The notes: generated by a model not told the origin, from the sequence alone. A stretch of 64,000 nucleotides of DNA from Corynebacterium afermentans subsp. afermentans (GCF_030408355.1 NZ_CP046606.1:2311454-2375453); one strand, 5' to 3'; positions 6,946 through 17,156 are shown, counted from the first letter of the stretch. Numbers and translations are program-made.

Positions 6946-9278
6946 CCCTCCGGCAGCAGCTCCGACCGCTCGCCGACGGTAGTCACCACCAGTGCGTCGC
7001 GGGCGCGGGAGGCCGCCACGTACAGCAGTGAGCGCTCGCGTTGGAGGGCGGCGCGGGCGTCCTCCTCTGACAGGTTCTTTAGGCGGAAGCGCAGCGGCAT
7101 GATCTCCTTGCCCACGCCCATGAGGATCACGTGGGTGAACTCCATGCCCTTGGCGCCGTGCATGGTCATCACACTGACCTGCTCGTGGGAGGCCAGTTCC
7201 GCATTTTTGGTCTGCACGGCGTCGATGCCGTGGTCTGCAAGTCCGGCCACCACGCGGGAGAGCTGCCCGCGGGTGCGGCACATCACGCCGACGCGGACCT
7301 CCTTGTGCGTGCCCTCCTCGGCCGCACGCTCGGCTTCCTCCAGCCACACGTTGATCAAGCCAGCGGCTACGGCAAATTCTTCGTCCTCGGACGCCGCGGT
7401 CACGATCATCGGCGCTGGGCCGGACCTCGCGGAGCGGTACTTCCCAACGGAATCCTTATCACCCTCCGCGTCCAGGAACTCCATGTCGCCGCCAACCAAG
7501 ATGCGCAGCGCATAATCCAGGTTCTCCTTGGTGGTGCGGTAGTTCAGCGTCAGGCGCTGGGATGCTCGCCCGCGGGTGGAGATGCCGAAGTGCGACAGGG
7601 TCAGCGGATGGCCGTAGATGCGCTGGTGGGAGTCCTCGGCCAAGAACACGTCGTTAGGCCCATGCGCCACGCACGCGCGCAGGAAGCGCCAGTGCCCGGC
7701 GTTGAAGTCTTGGGCCTCGTCGACCACCACGTGGTCGAACAGCGACCCGCCGCCGCGCTCGTAGCGCACGTTCAAAATCTCTGCACCCACGGCGGACATG
7801 GTGGGCCAGAACAGCTGGCCATCGATGGCTTGGGTCTGCATCAGCGACTCCAGCACGGCCCACACCTGCTTGCGCTGCTTGCGGTTCAGGGGCGTGCCGC
7901 GGCCGGTGCGGGCGACCTTCAGGTACTCCGCCAAAGACACAATCCCGTTGGCCAGCACCACGGTCTCGTACTCGGCCTGCAGGAACGCCTCATTAGCAAT
8001 CTCGCGCGGCAGCTCCTCCGGGGCGGACTCCACCGCGCCCTCCCACACCTGGCGCGCTGCCATGTCGGTGTACGGGCGCACGCGCGGGGCGGTGACGCCG
8101 AGCACGCGCCGGGTGGCCTCTTCCGTCTCCTCCACAGAGCCGAGGGAGACCACCTTGCGCACCACGGCATCGATGTTGTCCACCCACACGCCGTCCTCAC
8201 CAGGCTCGCCGGCCTCCGGGTAGGAGGGACTCAACGCGTTGAGCTGGGACTTCAACCCTTGCGCCAGACCCTTGGTAAACGTGGTCAGCAGTACGCGCGG
8301 GCCGGCCCCCGCAATATGCCCCGCGGCCAGGTTGTTCGCGCGGTGCACCGCCACCACCGTCTTGCCGGTACCAGCGCCGCCGAACACGCGCGCGGACCCG
8401 GAGTAGGAGTTCTCCGCCATACGGCGCTGCTCCGGGTGGATGTACACGCGCCATTGGTCGAAATTGCCGGACTCGATCACGCTGCGCAGGGACTCGGTCT
8501 CCACGTCGTCCACGTACGCGAACTCCAGCTCCGCAGCCGCCTGACGCAGGCCCGCCAGCAGGCGCGCATCCTCGGACTCGGCAGCCTCCGCAGCCGAAAC
8601 CTTGCGCAGCCCCAGCGACTCGCGCGTTTCCTCCACCGAGTACCCCGCCACCAGAGCGAGCACCGCTTCGTGCTCCCACTTCGGCCGGGAGGCAAGCAGC
8701 GCGTCCAGCCCGTCCTCGGACTCGAGTGCGAGCACCTGCTCAGTCAGCGCGGGATCAATGCCCAGCTCGTCCCACAGCATCGAAGGCGTGAGCCCTTCCA
8801 GCGCCTCACGGGGCGCGGGCGATGGCTTATCCGCGAGCTCCGCAACAACCCCCTGCTGCGCCGCCAGTTCACGCGCGGCCTGGGCTGCAGCTTCCGCCTT
8901 CGCCTGCGAGTCCTCGACAGGCTGAACGCTCTCAACCGCATCTTCCTTGATCAGCGTCGTAATACCGTTGATCGGGTTCACGTCCAGGCGCAGCCGCGCC
9001 GGGTCCAGCCGCTCAGCCTTGAGGTTGCCTTCGTCGTGCGAGTCCACGTCCACAAGCACGAAGTGGTGCGTGTCCTTGTCTTTGATCTCAAAGAGCACGG
9101 CGCGGAACTGGTCGTTGACGCGGCCGGTACGCACGCGCTTGTCCACGGCGTTCGTGAGCGTCTTGATCTTCAGCGACGGGTTCGTCGGGTCCACCGAGAG
9201 CTTCTGCAGGAAGTTCATCGTCGGCTTCATCAGCGCGCCGTCGATGTCCAACCCGCTGTACAGGCTAAACGTCACCAT
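6942..9278 (-). CDS. UvrD/Rep-type SF1 helicase with RelE-like N-terminal domain
   Basis: The 778-residue protein has two parts. Residues 1 to about 95 (FLQKLSVDP, RVNDQFRAVLFEI, HHFVLVDVDSHDEG) resemble the RelE/ParE fold found at the front of some helicases in defence loci. The rest is a superfamily 1 helicase: Walker A GGAGTGKT near 300, DEAQDF near 518, SVMTMHGAKGMEFTHVILMG near 705 and LLYVAASRARDALVV near 755. ATG 9278 is preceded by AAGGAG that overlaps the end of the upstream helicase gene (stop at 9285), so translation is probably coupled. Inference: the last gene of the minus-strand defence operon, acting on DNA ends or stalled phage DNA. Confidence 0.88.
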   Translation of the reverse strand: MVTFSLYSGLDIDGALMKPTMNFLQKLSVDPTNPSLKIKTLTNAVDKRVRTGRVNDQFRAVLFEIKDKDTHHFVLVDVDSHDEGNLKAERLDPARLRLDVNPINGITTLIKEDAVESVQPVEDSQAKAEAAAQAARELAAQQGVVAELADKPSPAPREALEGLTPSMLWDELGIDPALTEQVLALESEDGLDALLASRPKWEHEAVLALVAGYSVEETRESLGLRKVSAAEAAESEDARLLAGLRQAAAELEFAYVDDVETESLRSVIESGNFDQWRVYIHPEQRRMAENSYSGSARVFGGAGTGKTVVAVHRANNLAAGHIAGAGPRVLLTTFTKGLAQGLKSQLNALSPSYPEAGEPGEDGVWVDNIDAVVRKVVSLGSVEETEEATRRVLGVTAPRVRPYTDMAARQVWEGAVESAPEELPREIANEAFLQAEYETVVLANGIVSLAEYLKVARTGRGTPLNRKQRKQVWAVLESLMQTQAIDGQLFWPTMSAVGAEILNVRYERGGGSLFDHVVVDEAQDFNAGHWRFLRACVAHGPNDVFLAEDSHQRIYGHPLTLSHFGISTRGRASQRLTLNYRTTKENLDYALRILVGGDMEFLDAEGDKDSVGKYRSARSGPAPMIVTAASEDEEFAVAAGLINVWLEEAERAAEEGTHKEVRVGVMCRTRGQLSRVVAGLADHGIDAVQTKNAELASHEQVSVMTMHGAKGMEFTHVILMGVGKEIMPLRFRLKNLSEEDARAALQRERSLLYVAASRARDALVVTTVGERSELLPEG

Positions 9279-9284
9279 GGTGTT

Positions 9285-12200
9285 TTACTCCTTACCCAGC
9301 AGCGCCGCCGGGATCGTCTCTGGCGAGAGTGTATCGGGGTACAGCAGCGTCCAACCTTGCTCGCGAAGCTTGGCTTCGGCACCCGCGTAGGAGGCGTCCT
9401 GCTCAATCAACAGCGCAATGCGCAGCTCGGTCCAGGACACGGCGGTGGGGATGGAGCCGATTTCCTCGCCGATCTCCTCGGTCGGCGCCGCACCCGCGTC
9501 CACGAGGGTGCGCAGCGCGGCGGCCACGTCGGCTTCGTCCTCGAACTCCTCGATCGCCTCGGCCCACAACCCACTCACCGCGGTCTCGACGGCACTTTGC
9601 TTATCGACGACCTCCGGTTGCCCAACCATCTCCCCATCACCGACCGCAACAGTGACGGCGTTGTTGGCCAGCCACATGATGTTGGCGAAGCGCAGGAAGT
9701 CGCGCCAGTTGTCGGTGGTGATGGAGCCGGGTTCGGTGGCGTCGACGTGCAGGCGGCGCAGGGCCACTGCACCATCCGCCAGGGTTCCGTCGAAATGGAC
9801 CTCGCTGCGGAAGGTCAGGCGCCCACCACCCGGGATGCGTGAGGGGCGAAGCGACCCGCTCAGCATCCGCAGCAACGCCTCGTCCATGAGCGCGTACGAG
9901 GCCCTGTTCGGCTCGGCCAAGTAGGTCAGCAGCTGGGTGATGGGGGAGGCCTTGAGGAAAGCAATCTCGTTGTTGCCGATGCCCTCCATGTCACGCGCGC
10001 GTTCCTCGGCCTCCTCGCTCACCCACGTCGGTGCTGCGGCACCGACCTTCACCTCTTGCGCGAACCAGTCCAGGCCGGCATCAGTGACGTTCCACGGCAG
10101 GATCTGCTTATCGGTGTGGTGCAGGCTGTTGCGCTTTTGGATGTCCGAGGGGAAGCGGTAGTGCTGCGGGCTGAAGTGGAACGCGGCGCCGTCGGTGTAC
10201 ACGGCCACCGGCCGCACAAGCGGGTTACGGCGGTGCTGGAAGAGGAAGTCCGGGCGGGTGTAGCCGTAGTCGTGCTGTTCGCGCATGGACCACTCCTCAC
10301 CGGACGAGAACGTGATGTGCCACTCCACACCGCCGGCGTTGGCGATGTCCTTGACGGTGGCGTGGCGCGCCTCCAGGGTCTCGCGCAGCATCTCGCGGAA
10401 GCGCACCTCCAGGTTGGAGGACTGATCCAGCTGCGGCGCCTCCGTCTGCGGCTCCCACGTCACCTTTAGGGGATCGGTCTCTGCCGAGGGGTGGTCCTGG
10501 TTAGTCAGGATCGCACGCAGCGCGCGTTCTGCGGCGGCGCGGGAGGTAACGTCGATCTGCTGCCAGCGGGTGTACGGCAACAGGCACTCGGGGCAGGCGA
10601 GGCGCTCGTCATCCTGGCAGGTGCACTCCGCGACCTTCGTAAACGCCTTTTCCAACAGCCGGCGAACGTCTTCGGGCGAGGCGAACTGGGAGAGGTAACC
10701 GGTGCCGCCGGGGACGTTGTCGTGCATGAGCAGCGCCTCGACGGTGCCGCCGCGGTCATCCGGCACGCGGACGGTAACCACACCCAGGTGGTCCGGATCG
10801 CCGCCGAGCACCTCCTTGAAGCCGAGCTTGATCGCGGCAGTCAACGACGGGATGGTCGCCTTGTCGCCCGCAGTGAGCATCACCGGCACGTGCAGCAGCA
10901 CGCCCTGGGTCTGCAAAGTGCGAGACAGCGCGACGGTGACGGACTCCTCCTCGCGGGCGTTGCGCTTCGGGCACCAGGGGCGGTGGTCCCACTTGGAGTT
11001 CGTGCCCTTCTGCGAGTCCAGGTGCCCGCAGTAGTTGCAGACGGTGAACATGGGCGCATCGATCTCAGTGTTGGCGAAGATGCGCTTCATTGCGGGCCCG
11101 CGGCCCAGGTTGAACCAGCTCAAGTTCACGTACCGCAGGTACTCCGCGCCGAAGCCTTGGGAGAGGAACCATTTACCACCGTGACCGCCTTCCGGCACGG
11201 AGAAGCTCAGGGCGGTGTGGTAGTTCAGTTCGCGGCGGTCGTCGCGTGAGTCGTCGATAAGCGCATTGCCCCGATCCACCTCCGCTGACACGCGGCGCAT
11301 GCGCACCGTATCCAGCACCTGGCCGTTGTCGGCGAAGGTGTCCGCACTGCAGGAGGGGCACGCCCCGGCTGTGGCCCCTTTGCGCACGGGCTCGGCGTAG
11401 GAGCACTCGGGGCACAGGCGCCACCGCTCGATGTCCGCGCCGTTGAAGCCGACCTCGACCGCGTCCACGGTGGCGGCGATGCCGCGGGCGTAGAAGGTGT
11501 TGCCCGGCGCGAGCTCGTGAAGCGCGGAGGACACACCGCGGGAGAGTTCGAAGGAGTCCGGGTCGATCTGCATGGTGGTCGGGTTGAGCTGGGAGACCAC
11601 CACGGACAGCTCCACCGCATCATCCAATAACGTGAAGTTGGGCAGCAGCCCGTAGCGCTCCATGGAGCTGATCCAGTGTTCGCCGAGCAGGATGTCGTTG
11701 AGGTCCTTGGCAGTGCGGTGGTACGCCGCCTTCGTGCTGCGCTTGTCGCGCTCCAGCTCCGCGTCGGCGTTTTCGGTGCCCGCGTTCGGGTCCACCTTGG
11801 CATCCAGGGCACTTAGCTGGTCTTGGAGGGTGCTCAGCCGCGTGGTGAACGCCTTGACTTCGCCGTCCCAGAGTCTGCGGGTGCGCTCCATCTCGCCCGT
11901 GAGCGAGTCGGGTCCCTGCCCGCACGCCCATGCGCGCACCCCGTCCACGGTGGTCGCGTCCACGGACCCTGCCACCGTGGCCAAAAACGCGTCCACGCGG
12001 TCCTCCACGCCGGCCGCGATGTCCTCGCCGAGCGCCTCTACCAGCGAGACCTTGCGGGTGCTGAATACGTCGCGCGAATACTTCACATCCAGCCCGCTGT
12101 TGCGGAACGACAATGTGTCCACCAAGTACGCCGTGGTCTGCCGGCGCAGGATCTCGGTGGCGGAGAGGAACGCCGCCGGCGGCACCACGGTGCCCGCGAT

Positions 12201-15200
12201 CACAGACAGCGGCTGGTTCAGCTTCGGCAGCATGCTCCCGCGTCCCTGCACGAATGCGAGCACGAGCGAGTTGCCGGTGAGGCGCCCGGCGCGACCCACA
12301 CGCTGCACGTACGAGGACACGGTGGTGGGCAGCGAGGCGAGCATGACCGTGGACAGGTCGCCGATGTCGATGCCCATCTCCAACGTCGGCGTTGCCACCA
12401 GAACGTTCGGCGCGTTCGGAGCCTCAGCGCCGCCGCGGAACGCCCGCTCGAGCGCAAGGCGTTCCTCCTTCGGGATCAACCCGGTGTGCTCGCGCGCCAC
12501 CACCGCGCGCGGGTTGGTGGAGGTGTACAGCTGCGAGTAGTAGTTCGCCTCGATCGGCTCGTCTTCGAGCTCGCCGGGGCAGCCGGGCGTGGGGCACGGC
12601 AGGCCCGCGAGCAGCGAGCGCAGTTGCCTATCGACGCCCAACGGTGCATGACACACCCCACACTGCAACATCGCCGGTTCACCTTCACCAGCCACCACCA
12701 CCTGTTGCGAGGCAATGGCGTACATCGTGCCGCCGGTGTCCGTGGACACGGCCATGAGCACCTCGCGCCGGGCGAGCTCGCGGAACACGTTGGTGAGCAC
12801 CGTCGCCGCGTCGTGGGTGCCGATCCCCAGCACCTTGGAGGTCCACCGCGCGTAGCGCCCGCGCGGGCTGCCCAGCGGGGTCACGCCGCGGTCTTTGTCA
12901 TCTACCGCCGGCCCGGAGCGCGGGAACTCCGGCGCGCCGCCCTTGGCAAACCGGCGCATGCCGCGCGCCTTGGCGTAGCGGTTATGCAGGCGCCACGTGT
13001 TGCCGTCGTCCTGCAGGTAGGACTTGAACATTGGCGTGTACACGCCGCCGCGTGCGCGCACCTGCTCCAACAGCCCGCGCATCCAGCGCAGCCGCACTTG
13101 CGGGTCGGCGGCGTCCACCACCTCGAACAGGCCGCTGTCGATGCTGCGCAGCGCCTCTTCCGCCGCCTCGAGCAGCACTGCGTCATCCGCATCCACCCGC
13201 GGTGTGAGTGCACCCGTGGACACCAGGGAACGCGGCAGGTCCGCCTGCTGGCCGAACTCGAGCGCCGCATCCAGCTCAAGGCGCTCCAGCACCGCCGCGG
13301 TGGCCGCGCGCCGGGACGCATCGTCAGCGTCCTTCTCCCAGAACGCGCGGAACGTGGGCGTCTCCGCGATCTCCTGGGGCAGCAGCTCAAACCGCGCGCG
13401 CAATGGGTCCTCAGCGGCGTCCGCGCGCTCGAGGATCCGCAGTGGCAGCTGCGCCACGGAGACCTCACCTTGTACTCCATTGTCGGAGCTTGCGACGACG
13501 CTGCGCATCAACGCGCGGATGCCAAACGCGCGCGCCCTGGCCTGCACAAACCCCGCACGGTGCGCCGCGTCCTGCACGGAGTCCGCGAACACGAGGGTCT
13601 TCTTCGCCTCCTGCTCCAGCTGCGGCATGCCGAACAGGTTGGACAGCCCCACCGACAGCAGCGTGGCCACACGCGAACCGATGTAGCGGATAGTGTCCGT
13701 CTCCCCGCACGACGGGCACACCTGCTCGCGGGCATACTCGCCGGCGTCGAGCCCGGCATAGGTGATCACGGGCACCGACAGGCCCTCCGCCCGCTCCCGC
13801 TCGTCCGGCTCGCTCGCGGACAGCGTGCGGGTCTGCGTGTGGAACCACATCAGGGCCCGCTTGCCCTCGTCGTCGCCGAACTCCTTCATCTCCTTGCCGT
13901 CTTTGAGCGCCCGGCGGTATTCATTGGTGGCATCGATGAGGGGGCGCACGAGCTCAGGCTTATCCACGCTCGCTTTGCGGATCTCCCCGCCACCAAGCAC
14001 CACCGCGTCCGTGCCGGGCTCCAACGCCGTCATCCACCCGGCGCGCCCGCACTCGCGGCAGTAGATGGCTGGCAGCCACACCGCAGCGTCGTCCCCGCCG
14101 AGCTGGCCGTCATCCGCGAAGCGAAACACCTCGCCGTCCTCAGTCGGCGTCACCGTGCGCTCGATGCGGGAGACCTCCCGCAGCCACAGGTGCGTTTCCA
14201 CACCCGGCAAGCGCTTGCCACCGAAGCCGTACTTCTCGCCCGCCAGCGCCCGCACGTGCGCGACCGCGGTGAGCAGGTGGGTGACAAACTCGCGCGCTGG
14301 GCCCTCCTTGAGGCTGCGCACCACAATCTCGCCAAGTACCGCCGCCGGCACCGTCGTTTCCTTCTCGCCTTCGCGCTGGATAAGCGGTGCCGCGTTCTTC
14401 GCCGCCTCCAGCAGCGCGCGGGTCAGCGGGTGCGCCGCGTACGCCGCGATGATCTCTTCCAGCGTCTCGCCGGCGTCCCACAGCTGCGTCCGGAAGACCT
14501 CAAGCACCACGTCCGCGTAGTCGCGGCCCGAGGCATCGTTTGCAATCGTGCTGTTGATCTGCTTGATCTGGTCGATGTCCGGCAGCGGAGTAGGGGAGTG
14601 GCTCCCGAAAGTCTCCGCGATCTCGTCGACCCACTGCTCGTACGTCAGCGTGCGCTCGCCGACCAGCGCGTCCGCGCTGAACTGCTCCCCGAAAATCGTG
14701 CCCGCGAAGTCCAGTACCTTCTGCGTGTCGTCTTTGCCGCCAAGCGTTGCCGACGTCGCCACCGGCGTGACCCGACCCAGCGGATTGGATGCGTACTCGC
14801 CGAGGAATCCCTCCTGCTGGTGTGCTTTAAGCATCAACCCCAACCGACGAAGCAGCAGTGCCACGTCCGTGCCCTGGGCGCCGTCGTACGTGTGGAACTC
14901 ATCCAGCACCAGGTACTGCAACGATGTTGCGGAGCGCTTCCAGATCTCCCGATCCTCTTCACGCAACAACAGCTGGTCCAGCATCTTGTAGTTGGTAAGC
15001 AAGATGTCTGGCGGATCCGCGCGCATCTGGTCACGGTCAGTGATCAGCGAATCCCGCGTGACCTTGCGGACGGTGCCCTTCGACTCACCCGTGTAGATAC
15101 CCGCCGTCACCCCAGCCAACGCCGGCTCGCTGGTGAGCAGCTTAGCCAGGCGGTCCGCCTGGTCGTTCGCCAGCGCGTTCATGGGGTACAGCAACAGTGC

Positions 15201-15611
15201 CTTGGTGCCGCGTTGCCCCTCAGCGCGAGCCCGCGCCGCGTGGTCCAGCACCGGGTAGAGGAACGACTCCGTTTTACCGGAGCCAGTACCCGTGATCACC
15301 AGCGTCGGCTCTGGGCGACGAGCACCCTGATCATCCCGGCTGCGCAAACGCCGGAACGCCTCCGCCTGATGGTGGTACGGGGTGAACCATTCCGGCATCC
15401 AATCCAGAATCCCGTCCCACCCGATCGCCCGCGCGTACGGCAACCGCGTGCGCACGTACGGCCCGTGGAACATGCCCCGCTCCGTGTCCTCCAAAAACGC
15501 CTTCAGCGCGTTAGACGTCTCCGGATTCGCAAGCGAAAACGCAGTGGCCAGATACTCAGAGACGCCCCCGAGGACGTGCTCCGATGCGTGAACGGGGATG
15601 AGGGTAGACAC
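9285..15611 (-). CDS. Giant DEAD/DEAH helicase with DUF1998 and probable Vsr-like nuclease domain
   Basis: The 2108-residue protein is the largest of the island. Seen: Walker A TGTGSGKT at 107-114, DEFH at 237-240, a helicase C domain with TLEMGIDIGDLSTVMLASLP and YVQRVGRAGR near 1075-1110, several zinc-ribbon cysteine pairs (near 514, 630, 985, 1400, 1525), a DUF1998 block near 1600-1700 (HDNVPGGTGYL, CPECLLPY), and near 1780-1815 RPDFLFQ followed by VAVYTDG, the pattern of Vsr/DUF559 PD-(D/E)XK nucleases. Known: helicase plus DUF1998 occurs as DruE of Druantia and as separate DrmA and DrmB in DISARM. GTG start. A 417-bp copy of its 5' end lies at 18448-18864. Confidence 0.88.
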   Translation of the reverse strand: MSTLIPVHASEHVLGGVSEYLATAFSLANPETSNALKAFLEDTERGMFHGPYVRTRLPYARAIGWDGILDWMPEWFTPYHHQAEAFRRLRSRDDQGARRPEPTLVITGTGSGKTESFLYPVLDHAARARAEGQRGTKALLLYPMNALANDQADRLAKLLTSEPALAGVTAGIYTGESKGTVRKVTRDSLITDRDQMRADPPDILLTNYKMLDQLLLREEDREIWKRSATSLQYLVLDEFHTYDGAQGTDVALLLRRLGLMLKAHQQEGFLGEYASNPLGRVTPVATSATLGGKDDTQKVLDFAGTIFGEQFSADALVGERTLTYEQWVDEIAETFGSHSPTPLPDIDQIKQINSTIANDASGRDYADVVLEVFRTQLWDAGETLEEIIAAYAAHPLTRALLEAAKNAAPLIQREGEKETTVPAAVLGEIVVRSLKEGPAREFVTHLLTAVAHVRALAGEKYGFGGKRLPGVETHLWLREVSRIERTVTPTEDGEVFRFADDGQLGGDDAAVWLPAIYCRECGRAGWMTALEPGTDAVVLGGGEIRKASVDKPELVRPLIDATNEYRRALKDGKEMKEFGDDEGKRALMWFHTQTRTLSASEPDERERAEGLSVPVITYAGLDAGEYAREQVCPSCGETDTIRYIGSRVATLLSVGLSNLFGMPQLEQEAKKTLVFADSVQDAAHRAGFVQARARAFGIRALMRSVVASSDNGVQGEVSVAQLPLRILERADAAEDPLRARFELLPQEIAETPTFRAFWEKDADDASRRAATAAVLERLELDAALEFGQQADLPRSLVSTGALTPRVDADDAVLLEAAEEALRSIDSGLFEVVDAADPQVRLRWMRGLLEQVRARGGVYTPMFKSYLQDDGNTWRLHNRYAKARGMRRFAKGGAPEFPRSGPAVDDKDRGVTPLGSPRGRYARWTSKVLGIGTHDAATVLTNVFRELARREVLMAVSTDTGGTMYAIASQQVVVAGEGEPAMLQCGVCHAPLGVDRQLRSLLAGLPCPTPGCPGELEDEPIEANYYSQLYTSTNPRAVVAREHTGLIPKEERLALERAFRGGAEAPNAPNVLVATPTLEMGIDIGDLSTVMLASLPTTVSSYVQRVGRAGRLTGNSLVLAFVQGRGSMLPKLNQPLSVIAGTVVPPAAFLSATEILRRQTTAYLVDTLSFRNSGLDVKYSRDVFSTRKVSLVEALGEDIAAGVEDRVDAFLATVAGSVDATTVDGVRAWACGQGPDSLTGEMERTRRLWDGEVKAFTTRLSTLQDQLSALDAKVDPNAGTENADAELERDKRSTKAAYHRTAKDLNDILLGEHWISSMERYGLLPNFTLLDDAVELSVVVSQLNPTTMQIDPDSFELSRGVSSALHELAPGNTFYARGIAATVDAVEVGFNGADIERWRLCPECSYAEPVRKGATAGACPSCSADTFADNGQVLDTVRMRRVSAEVDRGNALIDDSRDDRRELNYHTALSFSVPEGGHGGKWFLSQGFGAEYLRYVNLSWFNLGRGPAMKRIFANTEIDAPMFTVCNYCGHLDSQKGTNSKWDHRPWCPKRNAREEESVTVALSRTLQTQGVLLHVPVMLTAGDKATIPSLTAAIKLGFKEVLGGDPDHLGVVTVRVPDDRGGTVEALLMHDNVPGGTGYLSQFASPEDVRRLLEKAFTKVAECTCQDDERLACPECLLPYTRWQQIDVTSRAAAERALRAILTNQDHPSAETDPLKVTWEPQTEAPQLDQSSNLEVRFREMLRETLEARHATVKDIANAGGVEWHITFSSGEEWSMREQHDYGYTRPDFLFQHRRNPLVRPVAVYTDGAAFHFSPQHYRFPSDIQKRNSLHHTDKQILPWNVTDAGLDWFAQEVKVGAAAPTWVSEEAEERARDMEGIGNNEIAFLKASPITQLLTYLAEPNRASYALMDEALLRMLSGSLRPSRIPGGGRLTFRSEVHFDGTLADGAVALRRLHVDATEPGSITTDNWRDFLRFANIMWLANNAVTVAVGDGEMVGQPEVVDKQSAVETAVSGLWAEAIEEFEDEADVAAALRTLVDAGAAPTEEIGEEIGSIPTAVSWTELRIALLIEQDASYAGAEAKLREQGWTLLYPDTLSPETIPAALLGKE

Positions 15612-15648
15612 GAATATTTACCCTAGTCAGGATACTCCGGTCTAGCTC

Positions 15649-16566
15649 TCAGAAGAGCGTTAGTGTGCCCAGAGTCGTTCCTTCAGAGTCAAACTTTAAT
15701 GATTCCTTCTTGACGTAACCGAAACTATCCAAGGTGCGTTCATGAACGACAATCCAAGAGACCCGGTCGCCGATGAACTTGCCGAGACCGTTGAAATCTT
15801 GCATCGAAACAGAAACAATCTGTTTCCTCCCTTTGGGAGTAGGGTCGTTCCGCAGCGTAACCCGGTATGAATTATTTTCATCCAGCGCTAGCTCAGTTAT
15901 AAATCCTTGGACTGTTTCCTTTTCAGTCTCGTTTTCAATCCTCTGTTCGAGTTCCTCTAGGTACCTAAAACTTTGTTCGCTGACACGACTAAAAGAGGTA
16001 CGACCGCTGGACGAAAACCAAGCGAAGTCAGCTACTAAATCCTTGGTCTTCAGCTCATGGTTCAGCTTTTTTAGACTTTTTATCGACTCTGCCCATTCAC
16101 GAAGCGATCGGCGCCCTTCCAACGCATTCAAGAGCTTGAAGGCATTCTCCATCGCAGCTGCGTTGGGAGTACTACGAACCTTAACGGTCTCGTCTTCTAG
16201 CACGTTGTGGCTTTCAGTGTTAGGCGCCGAAGGCTCGAATACCATGATGGTACTTCCAGGCTCCGTGCGAACCATCTTCAAATCGACCTTGAACGGTTTC
16301 TCTGCGAAAAAAACCCTTATCGCTTTCTGAACGCTTTCAAGATCCTTATCAATGCCCGCAACTTCCGCAGCATCGCCACTGAGATGGACTTTTAACTTCT
16401 CCCCGAAAGAGGGATTTATCCCATAAGCCCCTCTAAGCATCTTAAAAGTTTGTTCCCTGGTAAGGGCCTCATCTTCCAGAGGGGCCAAAGCAGCTGTGTC
16501 GTTAAGCCAATTTGGATCGGATTCGTCGAGGTGCGAGATCAGCCGTTTACGAATTTCCGGATTCAT
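15649..16566 (-). CDS. Unknown protein, accessory module 2 of the defence island
   Basis: I do not recognise this 305-residue protein. It is soluble and charged, with no signal peptide or membrane segment. Visible motifs are FFAEKPFKVDLKMVRTEPG near 90-110, a helical stretch with ELKTKDLVADFAWFSSSGRT near 190, a glutamate-rich coiled-coil-like part (RYLEELEQRIENETEKETVQ) near 225, and a beta-rich end (WIVVHERTLDSFGYVKKESL). It overlaps the upstream nucleotidyltransferase-like gene by 4 bases, so the two are probably made together. The giant helicase starts 37 bases downstream. The G+C content is lower than that of the neighbouring helicase, which suggests separate acquisition. Confidence 0.75.
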   Translation of the reverse strand: MNPEIRKRLISHLDESDPNWLNDTAALAPLEDEALTREQTFKMLRGAYGINPSFGEKLKVHLSGDAAEVAGIDKDLESVQKAIRVFFAEKPFKVDLKMVRTEPGSTIMVFEPSAPNTESHNVLEDETVKVRSTPNAAAMENAFKLLNALEGRRSLREWAESIKSLKKLNHELKTKDLVADFAWFSSSGRTSFSRVSEQSFRYLEELEQRIENETEKETVQGFITELALDENNSYRVTLRNDPTPKGRKQIVSVSMQDFNGLGKFIGDRVSWIVVHERTLDSFGYVKKESLKFDSEGTTLGTLTLF

Positions 16567-17156
16567 AGGATCACCTCGACATATCCTCTCCGTGTAGCAG
16601 CCGATGACTCAGTAGGGGCATCAGTGTGGCTGTCGCGCAGACGCTGCCACCACTCATCCCATGCTCCTCTTTCCAACAGGTAATTGCGCTCGGCATTCCC
16701 GAGCTCACTCAAGTGGAAAACAGACTTTACCGGATAGTAATCAACCCGTATAGGAGATATTCCAGAAAAATTTGCATCCTTTGACAATGAATCACGCGCA
16801 AAAGCTTTGTTGCGTACCCACCCGCTACCTTTCTTGCCTTTTAGCTTCTCCAATGCGGGGCCGTTGAGGAAGACGGTCACGTCGAGGTTGCGGGGCGCTA
16901 TCTTGTCACTTATGAAACTCCCGCCCAACCACACGTACTTAATGATCTCCTCATCATCGTCCAGCCAGCCAGAATCGATTGCTTTTTGTTCGATATCTGC
17001 AAAGTGTGCGAGATAGTTCTGAAACTTTCCCCACAATGCTAACCGTGCTGCCCGGTCGGGAAATTTGTCCACCCACTCTTGCCGGACGTCATCTAGGCAC
17101 ATCCTGACTCTCCCCGGCATGGGGGCTTGATACGTATTCTGCGGAGCATTCATCAA
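16563..17156 (-). CDS. Nucleotidyltransferase-fold protein (DUF6932-like)
   Basis: The 197-residue product contains KYVWLGGSFISDKIAPRNLD followed by VTVFLNG near residues 70-95. Known: GGS plus a spaced D-V pair is the active-site pattern of the nucleotidyltransferase fold used by MNT-type toxins or antitoxins and by DUF6932 proteins. A later R-VDYYPV could supply the third acidic residue. It overlaps the 305-residue gene by 4 bases, which suggests a two-gene unit, perhaps of toxin-antitoxin or effector-regulator type; this is inference. ATG 17156 is followed by a second ATG. Confidence 0.6.
   Translation of the reverse strand: MMNAPQNTYQAPMPGRVRMCLDDVRQEWVDKFPDRAARLALWGKFQNYLAHFADIEQKAIDSGWLDDDEEIIKYVWLGGSFISDKIAPRNLDVTVFLNGPALEKLKGKKGSGWVRNKAFARDSLSKDANFSGISPIRVDYYPVKSVFHLSELGNAERNYLLERGAWDEWWQRLRDSHTDAPTESSAATRRGYVEVIL

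Noticed and set aside
7131-9842. 903-codon open frame on the + strand, opposite the UvrD helicase
   Set aside because: The frame reads an Arg, Val, Leu and His-rich chain without domain motifs and lies antisense to a clear helicase; such frames are common in GC-rich DNA.
11823-15626. 1267-codon open frame on the + strand, opposite the giant helicase
   Set aside because: Composition is typical of antisense shadow frames and the minus strand carries complete helicase motifs.
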